Shown: piece by piece, positions 9,996 through 21,209 of the stretch
Position numbering within the stretch: position 1 is the stretch's first letter
Layout of the letters: every line of letters begins with the position of its first letter
Assembly: GCF_021379005.1 (NCBI RefSeq)
Contig: NZ_CP075171.1
Coordinates: 3,534,001 to 3,598,000 of the forward strand
Source: Leptodesmis sichuanensis A121
GTDB taxonomy: Bacteria; Cyanobacteriota; Cyanobacteriia; Leptolyngbyales; Leptolyngbyaceae
Direction: 5' to 3'
Length of the DNA: 64,000 nucleotides
Notes under the pieces: model-generated
Told to the model about the DNA's origin: nothing
Databases searched by the model: none
The model's input: the letters and a program-made list of their open reading frames with translations, nothing else
Translations under genes and position numbers: made by a program

Positions 9996-10193
9996 TTACT
10001 CGCCCAGACTGGCATATTCTCCATTGCCAATGTCAAACGAGACAGAGAATTGAGCGTTGGGGTTCATCTGCTTCAGCATCTTTAAATAAGCATCCGCATC
10101 GTTACGGCGGCGGAAACGATTAACCGTTAGTTGCTTCATGTTCGGCAGTAACTTGTTAACGACCCAGGGGCTAAGTTTGTCTTGGTAACTCAT
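9996..10193 (-). CDS. Small conserved cyanobacterial protein
   Basis: 65 residues from ATG at 10193 (MSYQDKLSPWVVNKLLPNMK); a GTG three codons upstream is less likely. The basic segment NRFRRRNDADAYLKMLKQMN followed by QFSVSFD resembles short linker-like cyanobacterial proteins, but I do not recognise a characterised family. It ends 27 bp before the methyltransferase start on the same strand. An HLR1-type operator lies about 165 bp upstream, suggesting light-responsive control. Confidence 0.7.
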   Translation of the reverse strand: MSYQDKLSPWVVNKLLPNMKQLTVNRFRRRNDADAYLKMLKQMNPNAQFSVSFDIGNGEYASLGE

Positions 10194-10357
10194 AACTATC
10201 ACTTCTCGCGTATTTGAATGAACAACGTTTGCACTACTTCAGAACCCTCCATAGCCCAGTTTTCGCATCGCTGCTAGAACCCTCAACCGCTATATCTAGG
10301 CACCTCTGAAAGTGACACTACTATAGATAGTGGTTAGCCAAGAAAATTGCAAAGCTT

Positions 10358-10373
10358 TTTACAAATCTTTACA
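10358..10373. promoter_or_regulatory. HLR1-like RpaB-binding site
   Basis: TTTACAAATCTTTACA fits the HLR1 consensus (two TTTACA-type half sites separated by 4 bp) bound by the response regulator RpaB in cyanobacteria. It lies in the 473-bp gap upstream of the small minus-strand gene. The rest of this gap (10194-10666) shows no gene or RNA that I can support. The kinase that acts on RpaB, NblS, is encoded about 1.6 kb away. Confidence 0.6.
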
Positions 10374-10666
10374 TTGGCAGTGGTTCAAACTGAAAAAGTT
10401 GAGCTAGGACACCTGTTTTAAATTCCCTTACCCTGGCAACGCTGCCAGCACTACACGGGTAAACTGGCTCCGACTGGGAGTGCGTAACAGGGAAAGATAG
10501 CATCCTGGATGGTCTATGAATACGCCCTATAGAAGCCAATGGATCTCTGATTTAGAAAATGGCAGAAGGTTGAGATCAGAAGGTAGAAGGAAAAACCGTT
10601 TCCATACCTGGGGTGAACGCAGATTAGGGAAGGCTAAAAGGCAAGGCTTTATATGATCGCTGCACT

Positions 10667-11938
10667 TTAAGCTCGCAAGACCGGTTGGCGGGTGGTGACT
10701 GCTTGTTCAATCACCTCAGCCGCATCAACTGCTCCTCTTGTTTGCTGGATTGCCGTTTGCAAGCGTCGAGTATGGTGTCGGTAGGAGTCTTGGGTTAGCA
10801 CCCGTTGAATGGCCTCTCTTAATTTAGGAACGGTCAAGCGATTCGGTGGAATCTGCTCACCTGCGCCAGTCCATACCAGGCGAGCGGCTACTCCCGGTTG
10901 ATCGTTGGTAATCGGAATGGCAACCATTGGCACACCGTTGGTCAGGGACTCCAGAACGGTATTTAAGCCCGCATGAGTAATGGTGAGGGCAGCACGTTTG
11001 AGTAATTCCAACTGGGGCGCATAAGGAACTACGATCGGATGACCGGGAAAGGTGGGAAGGTGATCCAGATGAGGTTGCCCCAGGGAGAGCACCAGTTGTA
11101 CGGGTAAATCCTGGCAGGCTTGGGCGATTGTCTCAAAAATCCACTGTTGCCGATTTTGCAACGTTCCCAAAGAAGCATAAATTAGCGGTTCGCCCGTCAG
11201 TTGCTCAAACGGGAAGGAAACAGGTTTACGAGTGTGAGCAGTATGATGGGGGCCAGTAAAGTGAAACCAGGGAGGCAGTTCTTGACGAGGAAACTCAAAC
11301 GTAGCAGGTTGTTGACTAATTTGAGCCAGTTGGGAAAAGGTTTCGTTGAAGTTGAGCAGCGGCGGCAGGTGCCATTCTCGACGCTGTTGATTGAGGGTCT
11401 TTTGCATGGACTTCCCTAACGTATCCAACACCTGATAAGCCATTCGATTCCGCAAGAGTCCCCACCAGGTCGGATTGTAAGTCCACGGAAATGTAAAGGG
11501 AGGAACACTCAGTTCACGATTCACCATTAAGGCACTGCAAAAGGTAACAAAGGGAAGGTTTAAGTGAGCGGCAATTGTTCCACCTTCAAACGTCACCTGA
11601 TCAACAATCAACGCCTCAACCTGCGCTGTCCGAATCGCGGCCGGAGCTTCTCGCAGCATCGCTTGTGTAACCTGTTCAAAAAGCTGTAGGGTATAGCGAA
11701 CGGCAGCTAAGCCATCTAGATTTCCCAATTTTTGATAGGTTTGGGCGGTATGGCCAAGGGGAAAATCTTGCGGGGCGATCGCACAAAACTCTACTCCTGC
11801 CACTTCAATTGTTTGCTGTACATCTAACACTTGAAAGCAGGTAACGCGATGGCCTCGCTGCTGCAATTCCTGAGCTAGGGTTAACAGTGGGTTGAGATGA
11901 CCCATGGCAGCGGGGCAAAGAATACCAAAGTGGGTCAT
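10667..11938 (-). CDS. GT1-family (UGT/MGT, CrtX-like) glycosyltransferase
   Basis: GT-B fold enzyme of the UDP-glycosyltransferase type: N-terminal MTHFGILCPAAMGHLNPLL with the acceptor-side helix, and a C-terminal nucleotide-sugar site THAGLNTVLESLTNGVPMV followed by PITNDQPGVAARL. 423 aa is normal for bacterial MGT/CrtX enzymes. The acceptor could be a carotenoid or a secondary metabolite; sequence alone does not decide. Its start codon overlaps the stop of nblS in an ATGA, so it is translationally coupled to that kinase gene. Confidence 0.85.
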   Translation of the reverse strand: MTHFGILCPAAMGHLNPLLTLAQELQQRGHRVTCFQVLDVQQTIEVAGVEFCAIAPQDFPLGHTAQTYQKLGNLDGLAAVRYTLQLFEQVTQAMLREAPAAIRTAQVEALIVDQVTFEGGTIAAHLNLPFVTFCSALMVNRELSVPPFTFPWTYNPTWWGLLRNRMAYQVLDTLGKSMQKTLNQQRREWHLPPLLNFNETFSQLAQISQQPATFEFPRQELPPWFHFTGPHHTAHTRKPVSFPFEQLTGEPLIYASLGTLQNRQQWIFETIAQACQDLPVQLVLSLGQPHLDHLPTFPGHPIVVPYAPQLELLKRAALTITHAGLNTVLESLTNGVPMVAIPITNDQPGVAARLVWTGAGEQIPPNRLTVPKLREAIQRVLTQDSYRHHTRRLQTAIQQTRGAVDAAEVIEQAVTTRQPVLRA

Positions 11939-13920
11939 ACGATCGATAGGGTTTCCAAGGACGTTTCTAAGCCTTCGCCAGCTTTGGCTTCCTGGAAAAC
12001 AGCCAGATCAAACCAGAACGTGGTGCCAACTCCCACTTCACTGTTCAGATGAATACGGCTGCGGTGTTTCTCTAAAATATTGCGAACGATCGATAGCCCC
12101 AGTCCCGTTCCTTCTAATGTGTGAACCCGGTTTTCTACTCGGAAGAAGCGATCGAAAATTGCCTCCTGATCTTCCGGGGCAATCCCAATTCCCGTATCGG
12201 CAACCTCCACCCGCACTGTTTTCGGAAGTTCTGCCTCATGTGATTCCAGTTTGGGATCCCCATCTTCTGTAGCTTCCGATTTATCTGGTTCCACCCCATA
12301 AGCACGAATGACTATCTGCCCACCAGGCTCGGTAAACTTCAAAGCATTGCCTACTAGATTGGTAAATACCTGCAGCAACAGGTCGTAATGACCCAATACA
12401 GGCGGCAAGTTAGGCTGCACCTCTTGTAACAGTTCAATCCCTTTATCGCGGGCATTGAGTTGATAGGTGCGTAAGGTTTGTTCGATCGGTTGCGCCAGAT
12501 CAACCGCCTCAAAGTGATACAGTTTGCAGGATTCCAGGCGGGATAGATCCAGTACATCGTTGACCAAACGAGTCAGGCGATCGGTTTCCCGGTTGGCAGT
12601 TTCTAAAAACTCCCGGCGCTCCTCAAAACTCAGGTCTTCTCCATATTCATAGAGGGTTTCAATAAAGGATTTGATATTGAAGAGTGGCGTTCTCAATTCA
12701 TGAGACACATTGCTGATGAATTGGCTTTTAGCCTCGTTGAGTTCGGCTTCGCGGGTAATGTCCTGAATGGTGATCGCAACTCCCTTCACCGTTTCCCGGT
12801 ACAGGTCAAACACCGTTGTCAACAGCAGACGAAAGGTGCGATTCACAGGCTCCTTCAACGTTACGCGGAACTCTGCGCCCTCCCGCATATCCCCTTTGGC
12901 AATGCGATAGAGTGGACGGGTAATCTCTGCTTGCACTGGCGCAGGCAACAAGTACAGAACGTTTTTTCCTTCTACCGTTTGCCCTTCCCAACCAAACAGC
13001 CGACGCGCCGTAGGATTCACCAGTACGACATGCAAATTTGTATCTAGCAGGACAGCTCCATCCGCAATGGTAGACACTAAAGTTTCCAGCTTGGCTTTTT
13101 CTGCTGTTAATTCTTCAATGTTCTGCTCTTCGTAGCGCTCCAGTTTCTCAGCCATTTCATTGAAGCTAACGATCAGTTCGCCCAATTCCCCACCAAAGGG
13201 CAGATCAACCCGCTGTTTGAAGTTTCCAGAGGCAATATTTTTTACCCCTTGCAGCAATTCTTTCAATGGTTTAGTAATCGTCAGGGCATTGAAGACTGCA
13301 CCTAAAATGACCATCACCCAGATAGATACAAAGACCGCGATCGTCACATCGCGAGTCAAGTGGGAGGAAGTCACAACGGTTGGGTTGGGGTTAGTGCCGA
13401 TCGCCAGCACGCCCTTATACTCGCCCTCGTAAAACAGCGGCACAAACACATCTGTGACTTCGCCATCTGGCGTGAGATGCTGACGTACCATCGGCGTATC
13501 CGTCTGGGCTGCATAATCGTCTGGGAGATGAATTTTGCGACGGATGGTCAGGGAGTTTTGCACCTCTGATTCCGAAAAGGGAATGCCAAAGAAAATATTG
13601 CCTTCTTCATCGGCATACAGCATGTAGCGAATGTTGGATGTGCTGCTGTAGAAACGATGGGAAAACCGGGCCAGTTCGGTACGATTGTTCTCTCCAATCA
13701 GGGGAGCCACGTTTGCCGCCAGCAACAATCCTAAATCTCGACCGAAGCGAGTATCGTTCAAACGGGCATCCTGCTGAATGGTATTCACCGCCCAGAAGGT
13801 CAGTCCGCTCATGAGCAGGGACACAACCAGTGTGGCTACAGCCATTAGCTTCGTCTGGAGGGTGAATTCTGACCACCAGTGAGCAATAGTTTCCCGAATT
13901 TGTTTAAGAAGCTCCAGCAA
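11935..13920 (-). CDS. nblS: Sensor histidine kinase NblS (Hik33/DspA)
   Basis: Essential cyanobacterial membrane kinase controlling high-light, cold and nutrient stress responses and NblA expression through RpaB. Order in the 661 residues: short cytoplasmic stretch, membrane segment (LMAVATLVVSLLMSGLTFW), periplasmic sensor, second membrane segment (VTIAVFVSIWVMVILGAVF), HAMP, coiled coil, PAS domain (VSTIADGAVLLDTNLHVVLV), HisKA box FISNVSHELRTPLFNIKSF with the phospho-histidine, then the ATPase with N box, DTGIGI and GTGLGLSI. All catalytic boxes are intact. Length and architecture match NblS orthologues well. Confidence 0.94.
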   Translation of the reverse strand: MLELLKQIRETIAHWWSEFTLQTKLMAVATLVVSLLMSGLTFWAVNTIQQDARLNDTRFGRDLGLLLAANVAPLIGENNRTELARFSHRFYSSTSNIRYMLYADEEGNIFFGIPFSESEVQNSLTIRRKIHLPDDYAAQTDTPMVRQHLTPDGEVTDVFVPLFYEGEYKGVLAIGTNPNPTVVTSSHLTRDVTIAVFVSIWVMVILGAVFNALTITKPLKELLQGVKNIASGNFKQRVDLPFGGELGELIVSFNEMAEKLERYEEQNIEELTAEKAKLETLVSTIADGAVLLDTNLHVVLVNPTARRLFGWEGQTVEGKNVLYLLPAPVQAEITRPLYRIAKGDMREGAEFRVTLKEPVNRTFRLLLTTVFDLYRETVKGVAITIQDITREAELNEAKSQFISNVSHELRTPLFNIKSFIETLYEYGEDLSFEERREFLETANRETDRLTRLVNDVLDLSRLESCKLYHFEAVDLAQPIEQTLRTYQLNARDKGIELLQEVQPNLPPVLGHYDLLLQVFTNLVGNALKFTEPGGQIVIRAYGVEPDKSEATEDGDPKLESHEAELPKTVRVEVADTGIGIAPEDQEAIFDRFFRVENRVHTLEGTGLGLSIVRNILEKHRSRIHLNSEVGVGTTFWFDLAVFQEAKAGEGLETSLETLSIV

Positions 13921-14151
13921 AGCGACAGCGATCCAGTGATTTGCGAATGAACGGTGGACTACTCAACGTTGTCCAGGCTGAGAGCCGTAGCTGTTTTGCA
14001 ATAAAAGCTCCAACCCTTTGGACAACTCTGGCTTCAGTTGTTAATTTTCTAACAATTTCTTACAAATTAACAACTTATAACCGTAACTCTATGTTAGGGG
14101 ATGTTTTAAAAATGGAAACCGCCCATCTTCTCACTTCCCATCCACCCGCTT

Positions 14152-14181
14152 GTAGAGATGTTCCGGCGGAACGTTCTCTAC
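14152..14181. repeat. GTAGAGA-type perfect hairpin, copy 1
   Basis: GTAGAGATGTTCC / GGAACGTTCTCTAC arms around a GGC-like loop, 15 bp after the end of purD (convergent side, in the nblS-purD spacer). A close relative lies after groEL. The rest of the 275-bp spacer is AT-rich with nothing else I can support. Confidence 0.7.
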
Positions 14182-14195
14182 TCACTCAAATTTAA

Positions 14196-15488
14196 CTAAC
14201 TTGCAGTCGATCGCGCCGCTAACACCCGATGGCCGATGTCTCGACGGTAATACATCCCTTCAAACTGAATTTTGCTCACAGCGTCATAAGCATTGGCGAT
14301 CGCGCTCTCAAAGTTTTCTCCTAACGCCGTAACTCCCAGTACCCGCCCGCCATCCGTGACCAGGGTTTGCTGCCTCAGTTGAGTTCCGGCCTGAAATACG
14401 AGTGCACCCTGGGTTTCTGCTGCGTCAATGCCAGTAATGGGTTTGCCTTTCTCATAGGCATCGGGATAACCCTCGGCAGCGACCACCACGCAGGCGGCGG
14501 CACCGGATTTCCATTCCAGTGGCGGAAAGTCAGCCAGACGTTTTTGAGTGCAGGCCAGCAAGAGTTCATGCAACGGAGTTTCCAGCAGTGGTAGCACCAC
14601 CTGAGTTTCAGGATCGCCAAAGCGACAGTTAAATTCAATTACTTTGGGATCCCCTGCTGGAGTAATCATCAGTCCAGCATAGAGAACACCACAGTAGGGA
14701 ATATTGCGCTTCTGTAAAGTGGCGATCGCAGGTTCTAAAATCTCTTTTTGAATCCGTTCCATTAACTCTGGGGTGACGATCGGAGCCGGGGCATAGGCTC
14801 CCATCCCGCCAGTATTAGCTCCCGTATCTCCCTCCCCAATCCGCTTATGATCCTGAGCCGGAACCAGGGGCCGAATCGTGCTCCCATCCGTCACGGCCAG
14901 GATGGAAACTTCCTGGCCAGTCAGACATTCTTCAATCACAACCCGCTCACCCGCTTGCCCAAATTTTCCGGCAAAGGCATCGGCGATCGCGGCTTCTGCT
15001 TCCTCTACTGTAGTCGCCACGGTTACGCCCTTTCCGGCGGCTAACCCGTCGGCCTTAATCACAATCGGTGCCCCTTGCTGCCGCACATAGGAAATCGCCG
15101 GGTCAGCACTGGTAAACACAGCAGATTGGGCGGTAGGAATCTTCGCTTCCAGCATCAAATCTTTTGCCCAGGCTTTACTGGCTTCAATTTGAGCGGCCAT
15201 GCGGGTTGGCCCAAATACGGTTAACCCCTGCTCTTTTAAGTAATCTGTAATGCCAGCCGCTAAAGGCACCTCCGGCCCAATGACCACCAGAGAAATTCCA
15301 TTCACCAGCGCAAACCGGGCCATGCCTTCAAAATCGGACACATTCATGGCGAGATTACGGCAACGGGCCATTGCAGCCGTTCCCCCATTACCAGGAACAC
15401 AGGTTACATACTGAACTCGATCGGACTGTAGGAGCTTCCAGACCAGGGCATGTTCCCGCCCACCATTCCCAACGACTAAAACCTTCAC
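14196..15488 (-). CDS. purD: Phosphoribosylamine-glycine ligase
   Basis: ATP-grasp enzyme joining glycine to phosphoribosylamine, second step of purine synthesis. The N-terminal MKVLVVGNGGREHALVWKL, the ATP-grasp lid segment IKADGLAAGKGVTVA, GANTGGMGAYAPAP and EFNCRFGDPETQVVLPLL are all present. 430 aa is typical. It is a second purine gene in the window but is not adjacent to purM. The 228 bp upstream is G-rich low-complexity sequence (GGGTGGGTGAG-type). Confidence 0.97.
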   Translation of the reverse strand: MKVLVVGNGGREHALVWKLLQSDRVQYVTCVPGNGGTAAMARCRNLAMNVSDFEGMARFALVNGISLVVIGPEVPLAAGITDYLKEQGLTVFGPTRMAAQIEASKAWAKDLMLEAKIPTAQSAVFTSADPAISYVRQQGAPIVIKADGLAAGKGVTVATTVEEAEAAIADAFAGKFGQAGERVVIEECLTGQEVSILAVTDGSTIRPLVPAQDHKRIGEGDTGANTGGMGAYAPAPIVTPELMERIQKEILEPAIATLQKRNIPYCGVLYAGLMITPAGDPKVIEFNCRFGDPETQVVLPLLETPLHELLLACTQKRLADFPPLEWKSGAAACVVVAAEGYPDAYEKGKPITGIDAAETQGALVFQAGTQLRQQTLVTDGGRVLGVTALGENFESAIANAYDAVSKIQFEGMYYRRDIGHRVLAARSTAS

Positions 15489-15716
15489 GTTGCCAACTCC
15501 TCTATGAACCCTCAGCGATCACAATTCAGCCAAACGCCTCCCATTATGTCATGGTCTTGACGGGGAAGGGAGAAGGAGTGGATGAGGCAGGGGCGGATGG
15601 GTGAGTGAGCGGGTGGGTGGGTGAGCGGGTGAGGGTGTAGGGTGGAATGAGGATCGCAGTCGGCAATTTAGGAGACTGAGGTTTAGATCGATGCCTTAGA
15701 GGGAGAAGTAGAGAGG

Positions 15717-17138
15717 ATGGTACGTTTCTGGGCTAGGGGACAGGCAGGAATTGCAGGGATGGTAACGATCGTTCTGTTGGGGGGAATGGGCGGAGGGGCT
15801 AATCGAGCGATCGCCCAAATGACAGTTCCTCCGGAGAGGGTTTCTCCAACTGTGCCATCTATCCCTCAAATTGTGCCCTCTGTTCCTCAACCAGAGCAGC
15901 AACCAGCGGCTCAAGGCCAGTCCAATACGGCTAAACCTGCCAAGGCGGCTCCCTTACCGGATAAATTTCCCCCGAATCCGCTGGAAATTACCGAACCGGA
16001 TCCCCTGATTCCTTATGACTATAAAGACCGTCCGCTGACGACTCAGGAGCGGCAAGAGATGACGGCAGCGGCGGATCGGTTGGCCCTGCGAGGAGCGGCT
16101 CAGTTCCAGCAGGGGGACGAAGTGGGAGCCTTTGCATCCTGGAATCGGGAACTGCGGTTGCGTCGGGTAGCAGGGCCGCTGGCTGCGGAAGTTCGGGCTT
16201 TGGGGCGAGTTGGGGATGTGGCCTGGAGGACGAACGACTTGACGGAGCTGCGGTACATTACGCTGCGTCTGGATGACATCTGGAAGTTGACCAGGCCCTC
16301 AACGGACGCTTCTCAGCCTGACCAACAGCAAACTCAGACTGGCGTGTCTGGATCGGTTCCCGATCGCCCTCAACTCTGGCAGGAATTGGGATTGGCCTAT
16401 CAACTGGTGCGCTTACCCAAATCTGCTACGCAAGTCTATGAAGAACTTCTGGCAGAGGCCCGTCAGCGTGATAATACCTATCTGCTGGAAGCCACTTTAA
16501 TCAGCCTGGGACAGGTGCAGATGGGCTGGTTCGATTATGCGGGAGCCACCAAAACCTATCAGGAGTTGCTGGAGCGATCGCAGGCCCGCAAGGATGTATT
16601 TAACGAGCCAATTTATTTGCATCAACTGGCTTATATTGCAGAGCAGGCCAAGCAACCGGAACAGGCCATCAACTATCAGGAACAGTTGATCAACTTCTAC
16701 CAGCGAATCAACGATCCCAACCCGATTCCTGCCCTCAAACTCAAAATTGCCGACAACTACCGCCTTCTGAAACGCCTGGATCAGGCCGAAGTAAACTATC
16801 AACTGGCCTATCAACTGGCTCAACCCCAACTGCAGTTCGCTATTGCCGGAGATGCCCTGAGAAAGTTAGGCGATCTCTATCGAGACAATAACCGTCTGGA
16901 GGCGGCTCTCCGTATGTATTCCTTTCTGGTGCTTGTAGAACAACAGGCCTACAACACCTACGGCGTCATGACAGCCTACGACCAACTGGGACAACTGTAT
17001 GCGCAACAGAAACAGTATCCCCAAGCGATCGCGGTCTTCCAGAAAGGTCTGGAAATTGCCCGTCAACTGAAAAACCGAGAGGATTATTTCATGAGTCAGA
17101 TTGAGAAACTGGAGAAGGGAGAAGGGAGTGGGGAGTAG
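15717..17138 (+). CDS. Secreted tetratricopeptide-repeat protein
   Basis: 473 residues starting at ATG 15717. A signal peptide is visible (RFWARGQAGIAGMVTIVLLGG...AIAQ), followed by a Pro/Gln-rich linker and then TPR-type helical repeats from about residue 120 to the end (for example YDQLGQLYAQQKQYPQAIAV). It probably acts in the periplasm or thylakoid lumen as a scaffold. No enzymatic motif is seen. It stands alone between divergent purD and the groESL operon. Confidence 0.75.
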   Translation: MVRFWARGQAGIAGMVTIVLLGGMGGGANRAIAQMTVPPERVSPTVPSIPQIVPSVPQPEQQPAAQGQSNTAKPAKAAPLPDKFPPNPLEITEPDPLIPYDYKDRPLTTQERQEMTAAADRLALRGAAQFQQGDEVGAFASWNRELRLRRVAGPLAAEVRALGRVGDVAWRTNDLTELRYITLRLDDIWKLTRPSTDASQPDQQQTQTGVSGSVPDRPQLWQELGLAYQLVRLPKSATQVYEELLAEARQRDNTYLLEATLISLGQVQMGWFDYAGATKTYQELLERSQARKDVFNEPIYLHQLAYIAEQAKQPEQAINYQEQLINFYQRINDPNPIPALKLKIADNYRLLKRLDQAEVNYQLAYQLAQPQLQFAIAGDALRKLGDLYRDNNRLEAALRMYSFLVLVEQQAYNTYGVMTAYDQLGQLYAQQKQYPQAIAVFQKGLEIARQLKNREDYFMSQIEKLEKGEGSGE

Positions 17139-17203
17139 GGAGTACCTCGTTCGGGAACCCGTACAAGCAAAAATATTGCACTTCCGAAGGGTGGTTCGTT
17201 AAA

Positions 17204-17230
17204 TTAGCACTCAGGAGTTGAGAGTGCTAA
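17204..17230. promoter_or_regulatory. CIRCE operator of groESL
   Basis: TTAGCACTC, nine bases, GAGTGCTAA: a perfect CIRCE inverted repeat, the binding site of the heat-shock repressor HrcA. It is 201 bp upstream of the groES start, so the transcript probably starts near it and carries a long leader. Confidence 0.95.
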
Positions 17231-17431
17231 TTTTAAGTCCAACTCCAGGTAGACTTGTAATAGTCATAAGAGCTAAGTCTGATTCGGCTTCAGGTGATTC
17301 AGATCTGCTCTTTATGTTGGCTCGCTTTGGTGCTTGCATTTGATGTTAGTCAGGTGCATTGCTAGATCGGGCTGTATTCTAATGAGAACTTTTGTTCCAC
17401 TTAGCTAACCTGCTAGTTTGGAGAATTGTGT

Positions 17432-17743
17432 ATGGCAGCTATTTCGTTGAGCGTTAGTACCGTTAAGCCTTTGGGCGATCGCGTGTTTATCAAAGTCAGT
17501 GCCTCTGAAGAAAAGACCGCGGGTGGGATTCTGCTACCCGATACGGCTAAGGAAAAACCCCAGGTTGGTGAAGTCGTTGCCGTTGGTCCTGGCAAGCGAG
17601 ATGAAAAAGGCACCAAGCATGAACTGGAAGTGAAGGTTGGCGATAAGGTGCTCTACTCCAAGTACGCTGGCACCGATGTCAAACTTGGCGCTGATGAGTA
17701 TGTGCTGTTGTCTGAAAAAGACATTCTGGCGATCGTCCAATAA
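17432..17743 (+). CDS. groES: Co-chaperonin GroES
   Basis: Lid of the GroEL chamber. ATG 17432 ([18 protein letters not shown]) is preferred to a TTG two codons upstream. 103 residues with the mobile loop region [20 protein letters not shown] and the C-terminal [13 protein letters not shown]. It is the first gene of the CIRCE-controlled operon; groEL follows after 126 bp. Confidence 0.97.
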   Translation: MAAISLSVSTVKPLGDRVFIKVSASEEKTAGGILLPDTAKEKPQVGEVVAVGPGKRDEKGTKHELEVKVGDKVLYSKYAGTDVKLGADEYVLLSEKDILAIVQ

Positions 17744-17853
17744 ATTTTGGATTTTAGATTTTGGATTTTAGATTTTTCGCTGGTCTAAATCCAAAGTCTG
17801 AACCTGAACTTAATCATTCAACACTAAATCCAAAATCCAAAATCGCAAATCTA
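17744..17853. repeat. Heptamer-repeat hairpin in groES-groEL spacer
   Basis: The left arm (17745-17777) is TTTTGGATTTTAGATTTTGG-like; the right arm (17824-17853) is the complementary AAATCCAAAATCCAAAATC. In mRNA they would form a long stem between groES and groEL, upstream of the groEL ribosome-binding region (TGAGGAACT). Confidence 0.7.
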
Positions 17854-17863
17854 GAATTACTGA

Positions 17864-19507
<1,644 letters not shown>

Positions 19508-19518
19508 TCGGTTCATAA

Positions 19519-19547
19519 GTAGAGGCGTTCCGTCGGAACGTCTCTAC
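19519..19547. repeat. GTAGAGG-type perfect hairpin, copy 2
   Basis: GTAGAGGCGTTCC / GGAACGTCTCTAC arms, 12 bp after the groEL stop; the same family as the hairpin behind purD. Confidence 0.7.
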
Positions 19548-19556
19548 TAGATTTAA

Positions 19557-19587
19557 AGATCGTCCTTTATGGAGGGCGATCTTTTTT
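19557..19587 (+). terminator. Rho-independent terminator of groESL
   Basis: AGATCGTCC / GGGCGATCT stem with a 7-base loop followed by a run of T (TTTTTT), 50 bp after groEL. Confidence 0.85.
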
Positions 19588-19736
19588 AGTTATTGGGACA
19601 ACCTGGCGATCGCTTCTTTAAAGGGGGCGATCGCTATTTTTCGTATGCGGCTAGTCTGTTCTAAGATTTAGCTGTTCAGCCGCAGGATCATCACCCCCAG
19701 GCTGACTATTGTGGGTTAGTATTGGCATCCGGCTCC

Positions 19737-21167
19737 ATGACAACTATCACCATTTATCTTTGGCAAATCATTGCACTGGCCGGAGTTATTCTGTTGGGAG
19801 CGATCGGGATTGGGATACTCACAGGAATGGCCCAACGCCTGCAGGTCGAACAATCGCTACGAGCCAGTGAAGCCCGCAACCGCGCCATTTTGATGGCCAT
19901 TCCCGATATGATTACCCTTTATCGGCGAGATGGCACTTTTCTGGACATCATCCAAACCAGTTCCCTGATCAGCCCAATTCAAGACCCTAATCCAGTTGGT
20001 AAGCATATATCAGAACTCCTGCCAGTGGAGGTGGCAGAGCGGCAACTAGCGGCCATGCAACGAACGTTAGCCACTCACGAACCTCAAGTTTATGAGCAAG
20101 AGGTATGGGGGCAAGGCAAATTGCAATATGAAGAAATCCGCGTTATTCCCTGTGGGGAGGATGCAGTCCTCATCATTGTTCGAGACATTAGTGATCGGCA
20201 CCAACTCGATCGCATCAAAGATGAATTTATCTCGATCGTCAGCCATGAACTGCGCACTCCCCTGACTGCGATTCGAGGATCGCTCGGCATTTTGGATGCT
20301 GGAGTATTGAGCAATGAACCAGAAACATCCAGGCATATGTTGCGCGTTGCATTGAACAATAGTGAGCGATTAGTGCGCTTGGTGAATGACATTCTCGACT
20401 TAGAACGGTTGGAGTCCGGTAAGGTTAACCTGGTGATGCAATCCTGTGAGGTGAATGATCTGATCCAGCAGGCCGTGGAATCAGTACAAGCGATCGCTAC
20501 TGGCTCCTTTATCCGCATTGCTTGGGCACCAGTATCTGCTCAGGTTTGGGCTGCTCCCGATGCCATTGTTCAAACCCTCACCAACCTCCTGGGAAATGCC
20601 ATTAAATTCTCCCCTGAAGGCAGTACGATTTGGCTCAGAGCCGAAAGGGAGAGTGAAGCATGGGGAAATGAAAATGGGGAAGTCAAGATAGAAGCAGACG
20701 GAAAGCAAGCAGCAGAAGAGCTGGCACTGGTTATTAGTCATGCGTCAGTGAGTCATGCGTCACCAATTGCCCCAAGGCCCGAGGGAAGAAGCCTGCAAGA
20801 AGGCAAACAAGATGGGCCGCATAGAATGCTGAATTCACCAGTCCCAAACCCTGAACCACAAGCCCATCAACTAACAAAGGATAGAGGACACAGGCCGTTA
20901 GCCAACCCAAAATTTTCCTATATTCTTTTCTCGATTAAGGATCAGGGACGCGGTATTCCGGCAGAAAAACTGGAGTATATTTTCGATCGCTTTCAGCAAG
21001 TGGATGTGTTTGATTCTCGCCAAAAGGGCGGCACTGGGTTAGGACTGGCTATATGTAAAAGCATTGTGCACCAGCACGGTGGGCAGATTTGGGTAGAAAG
21101 CAGCCCTGGTCAAGGCAGCACGTTTTATTTCACTCTGCCGTTGCTACACGCTCAAGAGACAGGCTAA
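19737..21167 (+). CDS. PAS sensor histidine kinase with an inserted loop in the ATPase
   Basis: ATG 19737 gives 476 residues. An N-terminal membrane segment (IIALAGVILLGAIGIGILTG) precedes a PAS domain (AILMAIPDMITLYRRDGTFL), a HisKA box IVSHELRTPLTAIRGSLG and the ATPase with N box (LTNLLGNAIKFSPEGSTIW), G1 (IKDQGRGIP), F box and G2 (GGTGLGLAICKSIV). Between the N and G1 boxes lie about 95 extra low-complexity residues (around residues 300-395), where normally about 20 are found. No partner response regulator is adjacent, so its target is unknown. Confidence 0.88.
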   Translation: MTTITIYLWQIIALAGVILLGAIGIGILTGMAQRLQVEQSLRASEARNRAILMAIPDMITLYRRDGTFLDIIQTSSLISPIQDPNPVGKHISELLPVEVAERQLAAMQRTLATHEPQVYEQEVWGQGKLQYEEIRVIPCGEDAVLIIVRDISDRHQLDRIKDEFISIVSHELRTPLTAIRGSLGILDAGVLSNEPETSRHMLRVALNNSERLVRLVNDILDLERLESGKVNLVMQSCEVNDLIQQAVESVQAIATGSFIRIAWAPVSAQVWAAPDAIVQTLTNLLGNAIKFSPEGSTIWLRAERESEAWGNENGEVKIEADGKQAAEELALVISHASVSHASPIAPRPEGRSLQEGKQDGPHRMLNSPVPNPEPQAHQLTKDRGHRPLANPKFSYILFSIKDQGRGIPAEKLEYIFDRFQQVDVFDSRQKGGTGLGLAICKSIVHQHGGQIWVESSPGQGSTFYFTLPLLHAQETG

Positions 21168-21209
21168 GCCGTTAACCAGAGCAAGAAATGTCCAGGTTTG
21201 ACACAGAAG

